Source of the DNA: Kineococcus terrestris
Lineage (GTDB): Bacteria > Actinomycetota > Actinomycetes > Actinomycetales > Kineococcaceae
Reading direction: 5' to 3' (one strand)
Assembly (NCBI RefSeq): GCF_041020765.1
Contig: NZ_JBEUEJ010000002.1
DNA length: 64,000 bases
The position numbers were made by a program, and so were the translations under genes. Each line of letters starts with the position of its first letter. Position 1 is the first letter of the stretch. The notes below the pieces were generated by a model, which saw only the letters and a list, made by a program, of their open reading frames with translations, did no database searches and was not told the origin of the DNA. Positions 1 through 8,367 of this stretch are shown here, in pieces.

Positions 1-654
1 CCCGACCCGCTCGCGCACCATCGCCACGAAGCCGCGGTGCACCCGGTCGTCCCCGGTGATCTCGGGGTGGAACGACGTCGCCAGCAGAGCGCCGTGCCGC
101 ACCGCGACGATCCTACCCGCGGCCGGGCCGCTGCCCACGCGCGCGAGGACCTCCACGTCCGGTCCGGCGTCCTCCACCCACGGCGCGCGGATGAAGACGG
201 CCCGCACCGGCGGGCCCTCCCCGGTCAGCGCGTCCAGGGGCAGGTCCTCCTCCCAGCTGGCCACCTGCCGGCCGAAGGCGTTGCGGCGCACCGTGATGTC
301 GAGCCCGCCGAGGGTCCGCTGGTCCGGCGCGCCGTCCAGGACCCGCTCGGCCAGCAGGATCATGCCGGCGCAGGAGCCGTAGACGGGCAGGCCCTGCGCG
401 ACGCGCCGGCGCAGCGGCTCGCGCAGCTCGAAGACGCGCAGCAGCCGGTCGATGGTCGTCGACTCGCCGCCGGGCAGCACGAGGCCGTCGACCGCCTCCA
501 GCTCGGCGGGACGGCGCACGCGGACCGCGCGGGCGCCGCCGGCCTCGAGGGCGGCCAGGTGCTCGCGCACGTCGCCCTGCAGGGCCAGGACGCCGACCAG
601 GGGTCGGTCCTGGTCCGGACGGACGTCGGTCGTCGGCGGGGACGGGGTGGTCAC
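1..654 (-). CDS. pdxT: PLP synthase glutaminase subunit PdxT (3' end cut by window)
   Basis: This is the class I glutamine amidotransferase that hydrolyses glutamine and passes ammonia to PdxS for pyridoxal 5'-phosphate synthesis. All 218 visible codons are open and the stop lies beyond base 1. Visible motifs are LALQGDVREH near residues 23-32, PGGEST (61-66), the nucleophile Cys95 in GSCAGMI, and the His196/Glu198 pair in SFHPE that completes the triad. The GTG at 654 is the first start giving a normal N-terminus, but no clear Shine-Dalgarno precedes it. It is the last gene of the pdxS-Nudix-pdxT run, and pairing with pdxS in the same operon confirms the identity. Confidence 0.95.
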   Translation of the reverse strand, partial: MTTPSPPTTDVRPDQDRPLVGVLALQGDVREHLAALEAGGARAVRVRRPAELEAVDGLVLPGGESTTIDRLLRVFELREPLRRRVAQGLPVYGSCAGMILLAERVLDGAPDQRTLGGLDITVRRNAFGRQVASWEEDLPLDALTGEGPPVRAVFIRAPWVEDAGPDVEVLARVGSGPAAGRIVAVRHGALLATSFHPEITGDDRVHRGFVAMVRERVG

Positions 655-718
655 CGCAGGAGGGTAGGCGCGCGGGCGGGCCGCGCCAGGGGCGGGTGGC
701 GCGCCCCGGCCCGGCCGT

Positions 719-1246
719 TCAGCCGACGACGCGCGGCGGTCCGGTCCAGTCCGGCGGCAGCTCGGCCAGCAGCACCGGCAGGTCCGCGGGGTAGCACAGG
801 TCCGCCGAGGCGGCCAGCTCGTCGGGGTCCCACCAGCGCACGTCGGTCAGGGTCGCCAGCTCCAGGGCCGTCCACCCGGCGCGCGACAGGCGGGCGGCGG
901 CGCCCAGGCGCAGCACGAAGAACTCCTCCCGCTGCCGGCACGCCCGCCCCAGGTACGGGAAGTCGGCGGTGCGCACCCACACCGGGCCCGTGAGGTCGCC
1001 GGGCGCCGCGGCCAGGCCGGTCTCCTCGCGCAGCTCGCGCACCGCGGCGTCGCGGGGGTCCTCACCGGCGCCGCGGCCGCCGCCGACGGTGAACCACCAC
1101 GCCTCGCCGGGGCGCTCGGGGTCGGTGCCCCGCACGAGCAGGACGCGCCCCGCGCCGTCGAGGACGACGACGCGGGAGGCGTCCCGGGTGCGGGTGCCGT
1201 CGGGGGCGGTGCCCCACTCCGGCCCCAGCGGGTCGTCCCCGCTCAC
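719..1246 (-). CDS. Nudix hydrolase between pdxS and pdxT
   Basis: A 175-residue single-domain Nudix pyrophosphohydrolase. The Nudix box runs from about residue 57 (GRGAGEDP) to REETGL near 78 and keeps the metal-binding REExxEE-type pattern. The N-terminal strand (SRVVVLDGAGRVLLV) is typical of the family. The substrate cannot be read from sequence; nucleoside diphosphate derivatives are usual. It starts 22 bases after the pdxS stop and lies before pdxT, so it separates the two PLP synthase subunits. Mycobacteria also carry an unrelated gene between these subunits (from memory), so an insertion here is not unique, but its link to vitamin B6 is untested. Confidence 0.85.
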   Translation of the reverse strand: MSGDDPLGPEWGTAPDGTRTRDASRVVVLDGAGRVLLVRGTDPERPGEAWWFTVGGGRGAGEDPRDAAVRELREETGLAAAPGDLTGPVWVRTADFPYLGRACRQREEFFVLRLGAAARLSRAGWTALELATLTDVRWWDPDELAASADLCYPADLPVLLAELPPDWTGPPRVVG

Positions 1247-1268
1247 CGGGTCGAGCCCGTCCAGCGGG

Positions 1269-2189
1269 TCACCAGCCCCGCTGGGCCAGGCGGTGCGGCT
1301 CGGGGATCGCCTCGACGTTGAGCCCGACCATGGCCTCGCCCAGCCCGCGGCTGACCTTGGCGATCACGTCCGGGTCGTCGTGGAAGGTGGTGGCCTGGAC
1401 GATGGCCTCGGCGCGCCGGGCGGGGTCGCCGGACTTGAAGATGCCCGAGCCGACGAAGACGCCGTCGGCGCCCAGCTGCATCATCATCGCCGCGTCGGCC
1501 GGGGTGGCGATGCCGCCGGCGGTGAACAGCACGACGGGCAGCCTCCCGGCCTCGGCGACCTCGCGCACCAGCTCGTACGGCGCCTGCATCTCCTTGGCCG
1601 CCACGTACAGCTCGTCGGGGGCCATCGACCGCAGCCGGTTGACCTCGGCGCGGATGGTGCGCATGTGCGTGACCGCGTTGGACACGTCGCCGGTGCCGGC
1701 CTCGCCCTTGGAGCGGATCATCGCCGCGCCCTCGGTGATGCGGCGCAGCGCCTCACCCAGGTTCGTCGCCCCGCACACGAAGGGGACGGTGAAGGCGTGC
1801 TTGTCGATGTGGTGGGCGTAGTCGGCGGGGGTGAGGACCTCCGACTCGTCGACGTAGTCCACGCCCAGGGACTGCAGGACCCGCGCCTCGACGAAGTGGC
1901 CGATGCGCGCCTTGGCCATGACGGGGATGGACACCGCGTCGATGATTGACTCGATCATGTCGGGATCGCTCATGCGGGACACGCCGCCCTCGGCGCGGAT
2001 GTCGGCGGGCACGCGCTCGAGGGCCATGACGGCCACGGCGCCGGCGTCGGCGGCGATCTTCGCCTGCTCCGCGGTGACGACGTCCATGATGACGCCGCCC
2101 TTGAGCATCTCGGCCATGCCGCGCTTGACGCGGTCGGTGCCGAGGGCGGGTCCGCCGGTGGTCTGCTCGCTGGTCACGTCGGTGCTCAC
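1269..2189 (-). CDS. pdxS: PLP synthase lyase subunit PdxS
   Basis: A 306-residue TIM-barrel synthase that condenses ribose 5-phosphate, glyceraldehyde 3-phosphate and ammonia into pyridoxal 5'-phosphate in the deoxyxylulose-independent pathway. Conserved residues are visible: Asp36 in GVIMDVV, Lys93 in PVMAKARIGH (pentose Schiff base), and Lys161 in RSKGEAGTGD (second Schiff base). GGIATPADAAMMMQLGADG marks the phosphate-binding end of the barrel. The GTG at 2189 gives a family-length protein; longer reading into the upstream frame is non-homologous. It works with the PdxT encoded two genes downstream. Confidence 0.97.
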   Translation of the reverse strand: MSTDVTSEQTTGGPALGTDRVKRGMAEMLKGGVIMDVVTAEQAKIAADAGAVAVMALERVPADIRAEGGVSRMSDPDMIESIIDAVSIPVMAKARIGHFVEARVLQSLGVDYVDESEVLTPADYAHHIDKHAFTVPFVCGATNLGEALRRITEGAAMIRSKGEAGTGDVSNAVTHMRTIRAEVNRLRSMAPDELYVAAKEMQAPYELVREVAEAGRLPVVLFTAGGIATPADAAMMMQLGADGVFVGSGIFKSGDPARRAEAIVQATTFHDDPDVIAKVSRGLGEAMVGLNVEAIPEPHRLAQRGW

Positions 2190-2245
2190 GGTGGGTCCGG
2201 CCTCGCGATCCTTGTGCTGGGGAGGGGGCGGTGCGCCCCCCGATC

Positions 2246-2944
2246 CTACGAGCCGCCGCGGGCGCCGGGCTCCCGGCCGTCCCCGGTGCCCGGCGCCGGA
2301 CCGGCGGGGTCCTCCGCCGTCCACGGGCGGCCGGTGCCGTCGTCGAAGTCGGCGGTCTCCGGCAGCCGGGCGTGCCCGGCCAGCCGCCCCCACCGCACGA
2401 CGCGCTTGCCCCGCAGCCGCAGCGTCTGCACGACGGCGTCGTTGTGGAAGCGGCGCGCCAGCTGCGCGCGCCGGCCGGCCCGGCGCGCGCGGGCGACGGC
2501 CTCGGCGGCGCCCGGCACGAGCGGCCCGTCCCCGCCGTCCCCGTCCCCGCCGTCCCCGCCGTCCCCGCCGTCCCCGCCGTCCCCGCCGTCCCCGCCGTCC
2601 CCGCCGAGGGCGCGGTCCAGGGCGTCGCTCAGGACGCTCTCGGCGCGCCAGCGCTGCACGTCGTCGGCGTGGGCGGCCTCGCGCAGCGCCGCGGGCGTGC
2701 GCGGGGCGTCGAGGGCGGCGGTCGCCGCGTCGGCCAGCAGCAGCGCGGTCGCCGGGTCCAGCGCGCCCGAGGTGGCCAGCTCCAGCGCGGCGCTCGCCCG
2801 GCGGGTCAGCTCGGCGTCCAGCACGGCGCGGCTGGTCTCCACGCGGTGGTGCAGGCGGTCCACGCGCCGGGCCAGCGAGGACAGGTGCCAGCCCAGGACG
2901 GCCAGCACGAGCAGCGCCGCGAGCAGCCACCACAGCGCCGTCAC
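2246..2944 (-). CDS. membrane-anchored protein of the pimA operon, with GGD repeats
   Basis: A 232-residue protein with one N-terminal membrane helix (about residues 3-23, WWLLAALLVLAVLGWHL), then a predicted helical, LemA-like stretch (RRVDRLHHRVETSRAVLDAEL), a Gly-Gly-Asp repeat tract, and a basic helical C-terminus (RRAQLARRFHNDAVVQTLRL). The GTG overlaps the pimA stop by four bases, so it is translationally coupled. Conserved position downstream of pimA suggests a role near the membrane, but no enzymatic motif is visible and I give no function. The repeat tract is likely a flexible, strain-variable linker. Confidence 0.75.
   Translation of the reverse strand: MTALWWLLAALLVLAVLGWHLSSLARRVDRLHHRVETSRAVLDAELTRRASAALELATSGALDPATALLLADAATAALDAPRTPAALREAAHADDVQRWRAESVLSDALDRALGGDGGDGGDGGDGGDGGDGGDGDGGDGPLVPGAAEAVARARRAGRRAQLARRFHNDAVVQTLRLRGKRVVRWGRLAGHARLPETADFDDGTGRPWTAEDPAGPAPGTGDGREPGARGGS
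2528..2605. repeat. 9-bp tandem repeat coding GGD
   Basis: Six perfect head-to-tail copies of gtccccgcc lie at 2552-2605, preceded by imperfect copies from 2528. On the minus strand they encode (Gly-Gly-Asp)n within the pimA-operon membrane protein. A nine-base unit keeps the frame, so copy-number change would only lengthen or shorten an acidic, flexible linker. Confidence 0.95.
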
Positions 2945-4074
2945 CGCGCACCGCCCGCGGCGCGCACGGTCTCGTAGACGGCCAGCACCTCGGCCGCCAC
3001 CCGCGACCAGTCGTAGCGCCACGCCGCCCGCCGCCCGGCCGCCGCCAGCGCGCGCCGGCGCGGCGCGTCGGCGAGCAGCCGCAGCACGGCGGCGGCCGCG
3101 GCGTCCGCGTCCCCGACGGTGAACAGCTCCCCCACGGGCTCACCGCCGCCGTCGGGGCCGGTGAGGACCCGCCGGAAGGCGCCCAGGTCGCTGGCGACGA
3201 CGGCCGCCCCCGCCGCCATCGCCTCCACGAGGACGATGCCGAAGCTCTCCCCACCGGTGTGCGGGGCCAGGTACACGTCGGCGGACGCCAGCAGCGCCCG
3301 CTTGTCGGCGTCGGGGACGGCGCCGAGGAACTCCACCGCCGAGGGGTCGTCCAGCAGCGCCCGGGCCGCGGCGGCGTCCCCGCGGCCGGCGACGAGGAAG
3401 CGCGCCCCCGGCACCACCGCCCGCACCCGGGGCACGACCTGGCACAGCAGCGGCAGGCCCTTGCGGGGCTCGTCGAGGCGGCCGACGAAGGCGACGACCG
3501 GCGCGCGCTCGGTCCCGCTCCACGCGGGCCGGGCGGGCGCGGTGGCGAAGGCGTCGACGAAGACGCCGTTGGGGACCACGACGGCGTCGCCGCCGACGTG
3601 CTCGACGAGCGTGCGGCGGGCGTCCTCGCTGACCGCGATGCGCGCGGAGACCTTCTCCAGCCCGGGCCGCAGCAGCGGGAACGCCGCCTGCAGGGCGCGC
3701 GAGCGCAGGTTGGCGGTGTGGAAGGTCGCCACGAGCGGTCCCTGCGCCGCCCACAGCGCCAGCAGCGACGTGCTGGGGGCGACGGGCTCGTGCACGTGCA
3801 GGACGTCGAAGGCGCCCTCGGCCACCCACCGGCGCACCCGCGCGGCCGTCACCGGGCCGAACGACAGCCGCGCCACGGACCCGTTGTAGGGCACGGCGAC
3901 GACGCGGCCGCCGGCGTCGGCGAAGGGCGGCAGGTGCGGGTCGCCGTCCTCGCCGGGAGCCAGCACCCGCACGTGGTGGCCCAGGCCGAGCAGGTGCTCG
4001 GCCAGGTCGCGGACGTGGAACTGCACGCCCCCGGGCACGTCGAAGGCGTAGGGGCAGACCAGGCCGATCCTCAC
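2941..4074 (-). CDS. pimA: phosphatidylinositol alpha-mannosyltransferase PimA
   Basis: A 377-residue GT4, GT-B fold enzyme that moves mannose from GDP-mannose to phosphatidylinositol on the inner face of the membrane, the first committed step to phosphatidylinositol mannosides. The N-terminus (GLVCPYAFDVPGGVQFHVRD) has the PimA GGVQ motif. The C-terminal half carries GRLDEPRKG (donor phosphate binding) and the EX7E motif in ESFGIVLVEA. It is coupled by GTGA overlaps to patA upstream and to the membrane protein downstream. Order pgsA-patA-pimA matches the mycobacterial PIM operon, which makes the assignment firm. Confidence 0.93.
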   Translation of the reverse strand: MRIGLVCPYAFDVPGGVQFHVRDLAEHLLGLGHHVRVLAPGEDGDPHLPPFADAGGRVVAVPYNGSVARLSFGPVTAARVRRWVAEGAFDVLHVHEPVAPSTSLLALWAAQGPLVATFHTANLRSRALQAAFPLLRPGLEKVSARIAVSEDARRTLVEHVGGDAVVVPNGVFVDAFATAPARPAWSGTERAPVVAFVGRLDEPRKGLPLLCQVVPRVRAVVPGARFLVAGRGDAAAARALLDDPSAVEFLGAVPDADKRALLASADVYLAPHTGGESFGIVLVEAMAAGAAVVASDLGAFRRVLTGPDGGGEPVGELFTVGDADAAAAAVLRLLADAPRRRALAAAGRRAAWRYDWSRVAAEVLAVYETVRAAGGAR

Positions 4075-5030
4075 GCGCGCTCCCCCGCGAGGTCGGCGGT
4101 GAAGACGGGCTGCAGCACGTGCCAGTCGTGCGGGGAGCGGCGCACCCCGTCGGCGAGGACGTCGGCGCACGCCTGCGTCATCGCGGCGACCGCGGCGCGC
4201 CGGTGCTGCGCCGGGGTGGCCCCGGGCGGCGCGGGCGGAACCGGCACGGCGGGGGCGACCTCGAGGACGACGCCGTACCGGGCGCCGGTGCGCCGGGCGG
4301 TCGAGCCGCGCGCCAGCGGCTCGGTGCGCACGACGACCGGGAACAGCGGCACACCGGCGGCCAGCGCCACGGCGGCCGGGCCGGCGGCCATCCGCACCCG
4401 CTCGCCGAGGAACGTCACGGGCACCCCGGTGGCGGACAGGTCGCGGTCGGCCAGCAGCGGCACCAGGCCGCCGCCGCGGGCGCTGCGCACGAGGGCGCCG
4501 AGGGTGGACGGGTCTCCCAGCGGCAGCACCCGCATCCCCACCCGGGAGCGGAAGGCGAGGAACTCCTCGTACACGGCCTCCGGGCGCAGCCGCTCGGCCA
4601 CCGTGGTGACGGGGGCCAGCTCCAGGGCGCTCCAGGCGCCGGCGTGGTCCCAGTTGCCGAGGTGGCCCAGCGCGCACACGGCGCCGCTCCCGCCCGCGAG
4701 GGTCTGCCGCAGGCCGCCGGCGTCCTCCATCCGCAGGGTGGCGGTGGTCCGCTCGCGCGACCAGGACGGCAGGCGGAAGACGTCGCTCCAGTAGCGGGCG
4801 TAGGCGCGCAGGCCCTCGCGCACGAGGGCGTCCAGCTCGGCCGGGGCCGCGTCGGGCCGGGCGCGGCGCAGGGTGGCGCGCAGCTGCTCGACGCGCGGGC
4901 CGCGGCGGCGGTGGGCGACGTCGGCGGCGGCGTGCGCCAGCGCCAGCGCGACGGGTTCGGGCAGGGCCCGGGCCGCGCGCCACGCCGTGCGCAGGCCGGT
5001 GGCGACGAGGTCCTCGCGCCGGCCGCTCAC
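4071..5030 (-). CDS. PIM acyltransferase PatA-like
   Basis: A 319-residue lysophospholipid-type acyltransferase of the LpxL/HtrB family (lauroyl acyltransferase annotation is common). The HX4D motif is present as HLGNWD near residue 126, and the later block FPVVVRTEPL fits the family. By position between pgsA and pimA it is the likely PatA, which acylates the mannose of phosphatidylinositol mannosides. The GTG at 5030 overlaps the pgsA stop, and its own stop overlaps the pimA start (GTGA at both ends). Confidence 0.88.
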   Translation of the reverse strand: MSGRREDLVATGLRTAWRAARALPEPVALALAHAAADVAHRRRGPRVEQLRATLRRARPDAAPAELDALVREGLRAYARYWSDVFRLPSWSRERTTATLRMEDAGGLRQTLAGGSGAVCALGHLGNWDHAGAWSALELAPVTTVAERLRPEAVYEEFLAFRSRVGMRVLPLGDPSTLGALVRSARGGGLVPLLADRDLSATGVPVTFLGERVRMAAGPAAVALAAGVPLFPVVVRTEPLARGSTARRTGARYGVVLEVAPAVPVPPAPPGATPAQHRRAAVAAMTQACADVLADGVRRSPHDWHVLQPVFTADLAGERA

Positions 5031-5677
5031 GCGTCGGGCGCGCGGGGCGGGACGGGCGGGACGGGCGCGGCGGCGGCGAGGGCCTGGCGCCGCACGAGGG
5101 CCATCCGCTGCACGACGGTGACGGCGCTGGCCGCGGCCAGCAGCGCCAGGACCACCGGCAGGACGGCGTCCGGCAGCCCGAGGCCCACGAGGGCGGTCGC
5201 GACCAGGACGGCCACGAGGCGGTCCGAGCGCTCGGCGATGCCCGTGTCGGCGGTGAAGCCGAGGCCCTCGGCGCGCGCCTTGGCGTAGGAGACGAGGCTG
5301 CCCAGCACCAGGCACAGCAGCGCCAGGCCCGCGGTGAGCTGCGAGTCGCCGCCGCGGGCGAACCAGACGACGAGTCCGCCGAAGACGGCCGCGTCGCCGA
5401 AGCGGTCGAGGGTGGAGTCCAGGTAGGCGCCCCAGCGGCCGGGCCGGTCCAGCGCGCGGGCCATGATCCCGTCGACGGTGTCGGAGAGCACGAAGAAGGC
5501 CACCGCGATCGAGCCCCAGAACAGGTGCCCGAGCGGGTACAGCACCAGCGCGCTGACGACGACGCCGGTGGTGCCGGCGACGGTCACCGCGTCGGGCCCG
5601 ACACCCAGGCGCAGCAGCAGCTTCGCGGGCGGGGTGAAGACGCGCCCGGCCAGGGCGCGGGCGTTGCGGCCGAGCAC
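5027..5677 (-). CDS. pgsA: CDP-alcohol phosphatidyltransferase (PIP synthase type)
   Basis: A 216-residue integral membrane enzyme that joins CDP-diacylglycerol to an alcohol; in this operon most likely inositol 1-phosphate, giving phosphatidylinositol phosphate for PimA. The CDP-alcohol signature is complete: DTVDG, then MAR, G, YLD and LDR (D-x2-D-G-x2-A-R-x8-G-x3-D-x3-D). About five or six membrane segments follow the usual layout, with a proline-rich C-terminal tail. The GTG start lies three bases after the HIT gene stop. Confidence 0.92.
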   Translation of the reverse strand: MLGRNARALAGRVFTPPAKLLLRLGVGPDAVTVAGTTGVVVSALVLYPLGHLFWGSIAVAFFVLSDTVDGIMARALDRPGRWGAYLDSTLDRFGDAAVFGGLVVWFARGGDSQLTAGLALLCLVLGSLVSYAKARAEGLGFTADTGIAERSDRLVAVLVATALVGLGLPDAVLPVVLALLAAASAVTVVQRMALVRRQALAAAAPVPPVPPRAPDA

Positions 5678-5680
5678 GCC

Positions 5681-6304
5681 TCAGCCCTCGCCGGCGGCGG
5701 GCTCGGCGGGCTCAGCGGGCCCGGTGCTGGTCCAGGCGTCGGCGAGGCGCCGGCGGGTGTCCTCCAGCAGCTCCGGCAGGGCCTTGGTGCGCGCCACCAC
5801 GGGCAGGAAGTTCGCGTCGCCCGCCCAGCGGGGGACGACGTGCTGGTGCAGGTGGGCGGCGATCCCGGCGCCGGCGACGGCGCCCTGGTTCATCCCGAGG
5901 TTGAACCCGGCCGGGTCGGAGGCGGCGCGCAGCGTGAGGACGGCCGCGCGCGTCAGCGCGGTGAACTCGGCCAGCTCCGCGGCGTCGAGGTCCACGTACG
6001 AGGACACGTGCCGGTACGGGCACACCAGCAGGTGCCCGGGGTTGTACGGGTACAGGTTCATGACGACGAAGACGCGCTCGCCCCGGTGCACGACGAGGCC
6101 CTCGGCGTCCGAGCGCGAGGGCGCCCGGCAGAACGGGCACTGCTGCGCGTCGTGCGGGTCCGCCGGCTTGTCGCCGCCGGTGATGTACGCCATGCGGTGC
6201 GGGGTCCACAGCCGCTCGAAGCCGTCCGCCCGGCCCGCGAACCCCTCCGAGGCCTCGACGCGGGGTTCCCCGTCGCCCTGCCCCACCGTGCCGTCCCGCT
6301 CCAC
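5681..6304 (-). CDS. HIT-domain protein (Ap4A phosphorylase-like)
   Basis: A 207-residue histidine-triad nucleotide-binding protein. The triad HLHQHVV is intact, with upstream CPFCRAP forming a likely metal site and NLYPYNPGHLLVCPYRH the usual core. Actinobacterial homologues next to thrS have been described as diadenosine-tetraphosphate phosphorylases, a fair guess for this one; Ap4A is made by aminoacyl-tRNA synthetases. The start is two bases after the thrS stop. The C-terminus is Ala/Pro/Glu-rich. Confidence 0.9.
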   Translation of the reverse strand: MERDGTVGQGDGEPRVEASEGFAGRADGFERLWTPHRMAYITGGDKPADPHDAQQCPFCRAPSRSDAEGLVVHRGERVFVVMNLYPYNPGHLLVCPYRHVSSYVDLDAAELAEFTALTRAAVLTLRAASDPAGFNLGMNQGAVAGAGIAAHLHQHVVPRWAGDANFLPVVARTKALPELLEDTRRRLADAWTSTGPAEPAEPAAGEG

Positions 6305-6306
6305 GC

Positions 6307-8286
6307 TCAGACCTGCACGCGGCGCTCGACGGCGTCCACGACCTCGGCGACGGCCTGCTCGACGGGCACGCGGTTGCGCTGGCTGCCGTCGCGGTAGCGG
6401 AAGGACACCGCGCCCGCCTCGACGTCCTCGCCGCCGGCGATGAGCAGGAACGGCACCTTCTGCTTGGTCCAGGTGCGGATCTTCTTGGGCATGCGGTCGT
6501 CGGCGGCGTCGACCTCCACCCGCACCCCGCGGGCGCGCAGCTGCCGCGCGACGTCCTGCAGGTGCTCCACGTGGGCGTCGGCGACGGGGATCCCGACGAC
6601 CTGCACGGGCGCCAGCCACGGCGGGAAGGCGCCGGCGTAGTGCTCGGTGAGGACGCCGAAGAAGCGCTCCAGGGAGCCGAACTTCGCCGAGTGGACCATC
6701 ACCGGCTGCTGCTTGGAGCCGTCGGCGGCGGTGTACTCCAGCCCGAAGCGCGCGGGCTGGTTGAAGTCGTACTGGATGGTGGACATCTGCCAGGTGCGGC
6801 CGATGGCGTCGCGGGCCTGCACGGAGATCTTCGGCCCGTAGAACGCCGCCCCGCCCGGGTCTGGCACGAGCTCCAGGCCGGTGTCGCGGGCGGCGGCCTC
6901 CAGGACGGCCGTGGCGGTGGCCCACTCCTCGTCGCTGCCGATGAACTTGGCGGAGTCCCCGCGGGTGGACAGCTCCAGGTAGTAGTCGTCCAGGCCGAAG
7001 TCGCGCAGCAGGCCGAGGACGAAGTCCAGCAGGTGCTTGATCTCGCCGGGCGCCTGCTCCGGGGTGACGTAGCTGTGCGAGTCGTCCTGGGTGAGCCCGC
7101 GCACGCGGGTCAGGCCGTGCACGACGCCGCTCTTCTCGTAGCGGTACACCGACCCGAACTCGAAGAAGCGCAGCGGCAGCTCCCGGTAGGAGCGCCCCCG
7201 CGAGCGGAAGATCAGGTTGTGCATCGGGCAGTTCATGGCCTTGAGGTAGTACCTGCTGTTCTCCAGCTCCATCGCCGGGAACATCGTGTCCTCGTAGTAG
7301 GGCAGGTGCCCGGAGGTCTCGAACAGCCCGCCCTTGGCGATGTGCGGGGTGCCGACGTAGTCGAACCCCTCCTCCACGTGCCGGCGGCGCACGTAGTCCT
7401 CCATGACGCGCTTGACGACGCCGCCCTTGGGGTGGAACACGACCAGGCCGGAGCCGATCTCGTCGGGGAAGGAGAACAGGTCCAGCTCGGCACCCAGGCG
7501 GCGGTGGTCGCGCCGCTCGGCCTCGGCCAGGCGCTCCTGGTAGGCCTTCAGCTCCTCCTTGCTGGGCCACGCGGTGCCGTAGACGCGCTGCAGCTGGGGG
7601 TTCTTCTCGCTGCCGCGCCAGTAGGCGGCGGCGGTGCGCAGCAGGGTGAACCCGTTGCCCAGCAGGCGGGTGGTGGGCAGGTGCGGCCCGCGGCACAGGT
7701 CCTTCCACGCGACGGTGCCGTCGCGGCGGACGTTGTCGTAGATCGTCAGCTCGCCCGCGCCGACCTCGACACCGGCGCCCTCGGCGGCCTCCTCCGCGTC
7801 ACCGGCGCCGGACTTCAGCCCGATCAGCTCCAGCTTGTACGGCTCGGCGGCCAGCTCGGCGCGCGCCTCCTCGTCGGTGACGACGCGGCGGACGAACCGC
7901 TGGCCCTCCTTGACGATGCGCTGGGCGGTCTTCTCCAGCGTCTTCAGGTCCTCGGGGGTGAACGGCGTCTCGACGTCGAAGTCGTAGTAGAAGCCGTCGC
8001 GCACGGGCGGGCCGATGCCCAGCTTCGCGTCCGGGAAGTGCTGCTGCACGGCCTGGGCCACCACGTGCGCGGCGGAGTGGCGCAGCACGGCCAGGCCGTC
8101 CTCGGAGGAGATCAGCACGCCCTCGACCTCGTCGCCGTCGGCCAGCGGGTGCGACAGGTCGCGCAGCTCGCCGTTGACGCGGGCGACGACGACGTCGCGC
8201 TCGTCGGCGAACAGCTCCCCCGCCGTCGTGCCGGCGGCCACCTGCAGGGCCTCGCCGGTGCGGGTGACGGTGAGCTGCGCGGACAC
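6307..8286 (-). CDS. thrS: threonyl-tRNA synthetase
   Basis: A 659-residue class II synthetase that charges tRNA-Thr. Order: TGS domain (about 1-60), editing domain with HSAAH (70-74) and the later Cys/His of DLCRGPH, the catalytic core with the zinc Cys in MNCPMHN and motif 2 around FRYEKSGVVHGLTRVRGLTQ-type sequence, then the anticodon-binding domain. GTG at 8286 is chosen because GGAGG lies six bases upstream and the product begins with the TGS domain; the upstream in-frame extension is Arg/Ala-rich. It heads the lipid/PLP operon. Confidence 0.97.
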   Translation of the reverse strand: MSAQLTVTRTGEALQVAAGTTAGELFADERDVVVARVNGELRDLSHPLADGDEVEGVLISSEDGLAVLRHSAAHVVAQAVQQHFPDAKLGIGPPVRDGFYYDFDVETPFTPEDLKTLEKTAQRIVKEGQRFVRRVVTDEEARAELAAEPYKLELIGLKSGAGDAEEAAEGAGVEVGAGELTIYDNVRRDGTVAWKDLCRGPHLPTTRLLGNGFTLLRTAAAYWRGSEKNPQLQRVYGTAWPSKEELKAYQERLAEAERRDHRRLGAELDLFSFPDEIGSGLVVFHPKGGVVKRVMEDYVRRRHVEEGFDYVGTPHIAKGGLFETSGHLPYYEDTMFPAMELENSRYYLKAMNCPMHNLIFRSRGRSYRELPLRFFEFGSVYRYEKSGVVHGLTRVRGLTQDDSHSYVTPEQAPGEIKHLLDFVLGLLRDFGLDDYYLELSTRGDSAKFIGSDEEWATATAVLEAAARDTGLELVPDPGGAAFYGPKISVQARDAIGRTWQMSTIQYDFNQPARFGLEYTAADGSKQQPVMVHSAKFGSLERFFGVLTEHYAGAFPPWLAPVQVVGIPVADAHVEHLQDVARQLRARGVRVEVDAADDRMPKKIRTWTKQKVPFLLIAGGEDVEAGAVSFRYRDGSQRNRVPVEQAVAEVVDAVERRVQV

Positions 8287-8340
8287 GCGGGCCTCCGGGA
8301 CGTGCGGGGTTCGGGCGGCGGCGCACCGGCGGCGCACCGG

Positions 8341-8356
8341 CGGGAGCGCGCTCCCG
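8341..8356 (-). terminator. GC palindrome after MOSC gene
   Basis: A perfect 16-bp palindrome (CGGGAGCG/CGCTCCCG) lies 12 bases beyond the MOSC stop and 55 bases before the thrS start. It could end the MOSC transcript or bind a regulator. There is no T-tract. Confidence 0.35.
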
Positions 8357-8367
8357 CGCCCGCGACT

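Noticed and set aside
655..667. AGGAGG-like sequence as ribosome site of a plus-strand gene
   Set aside because: No plus-strand frame after it codes for a believable protein; it lies opposite the pdxT start by chance.
1903..4794. Plus-strand open frame of 963 codons
   Set aside because: Antisense to pdxS, the membrane protein, pimA and patA, with no domain and no ribosome site.
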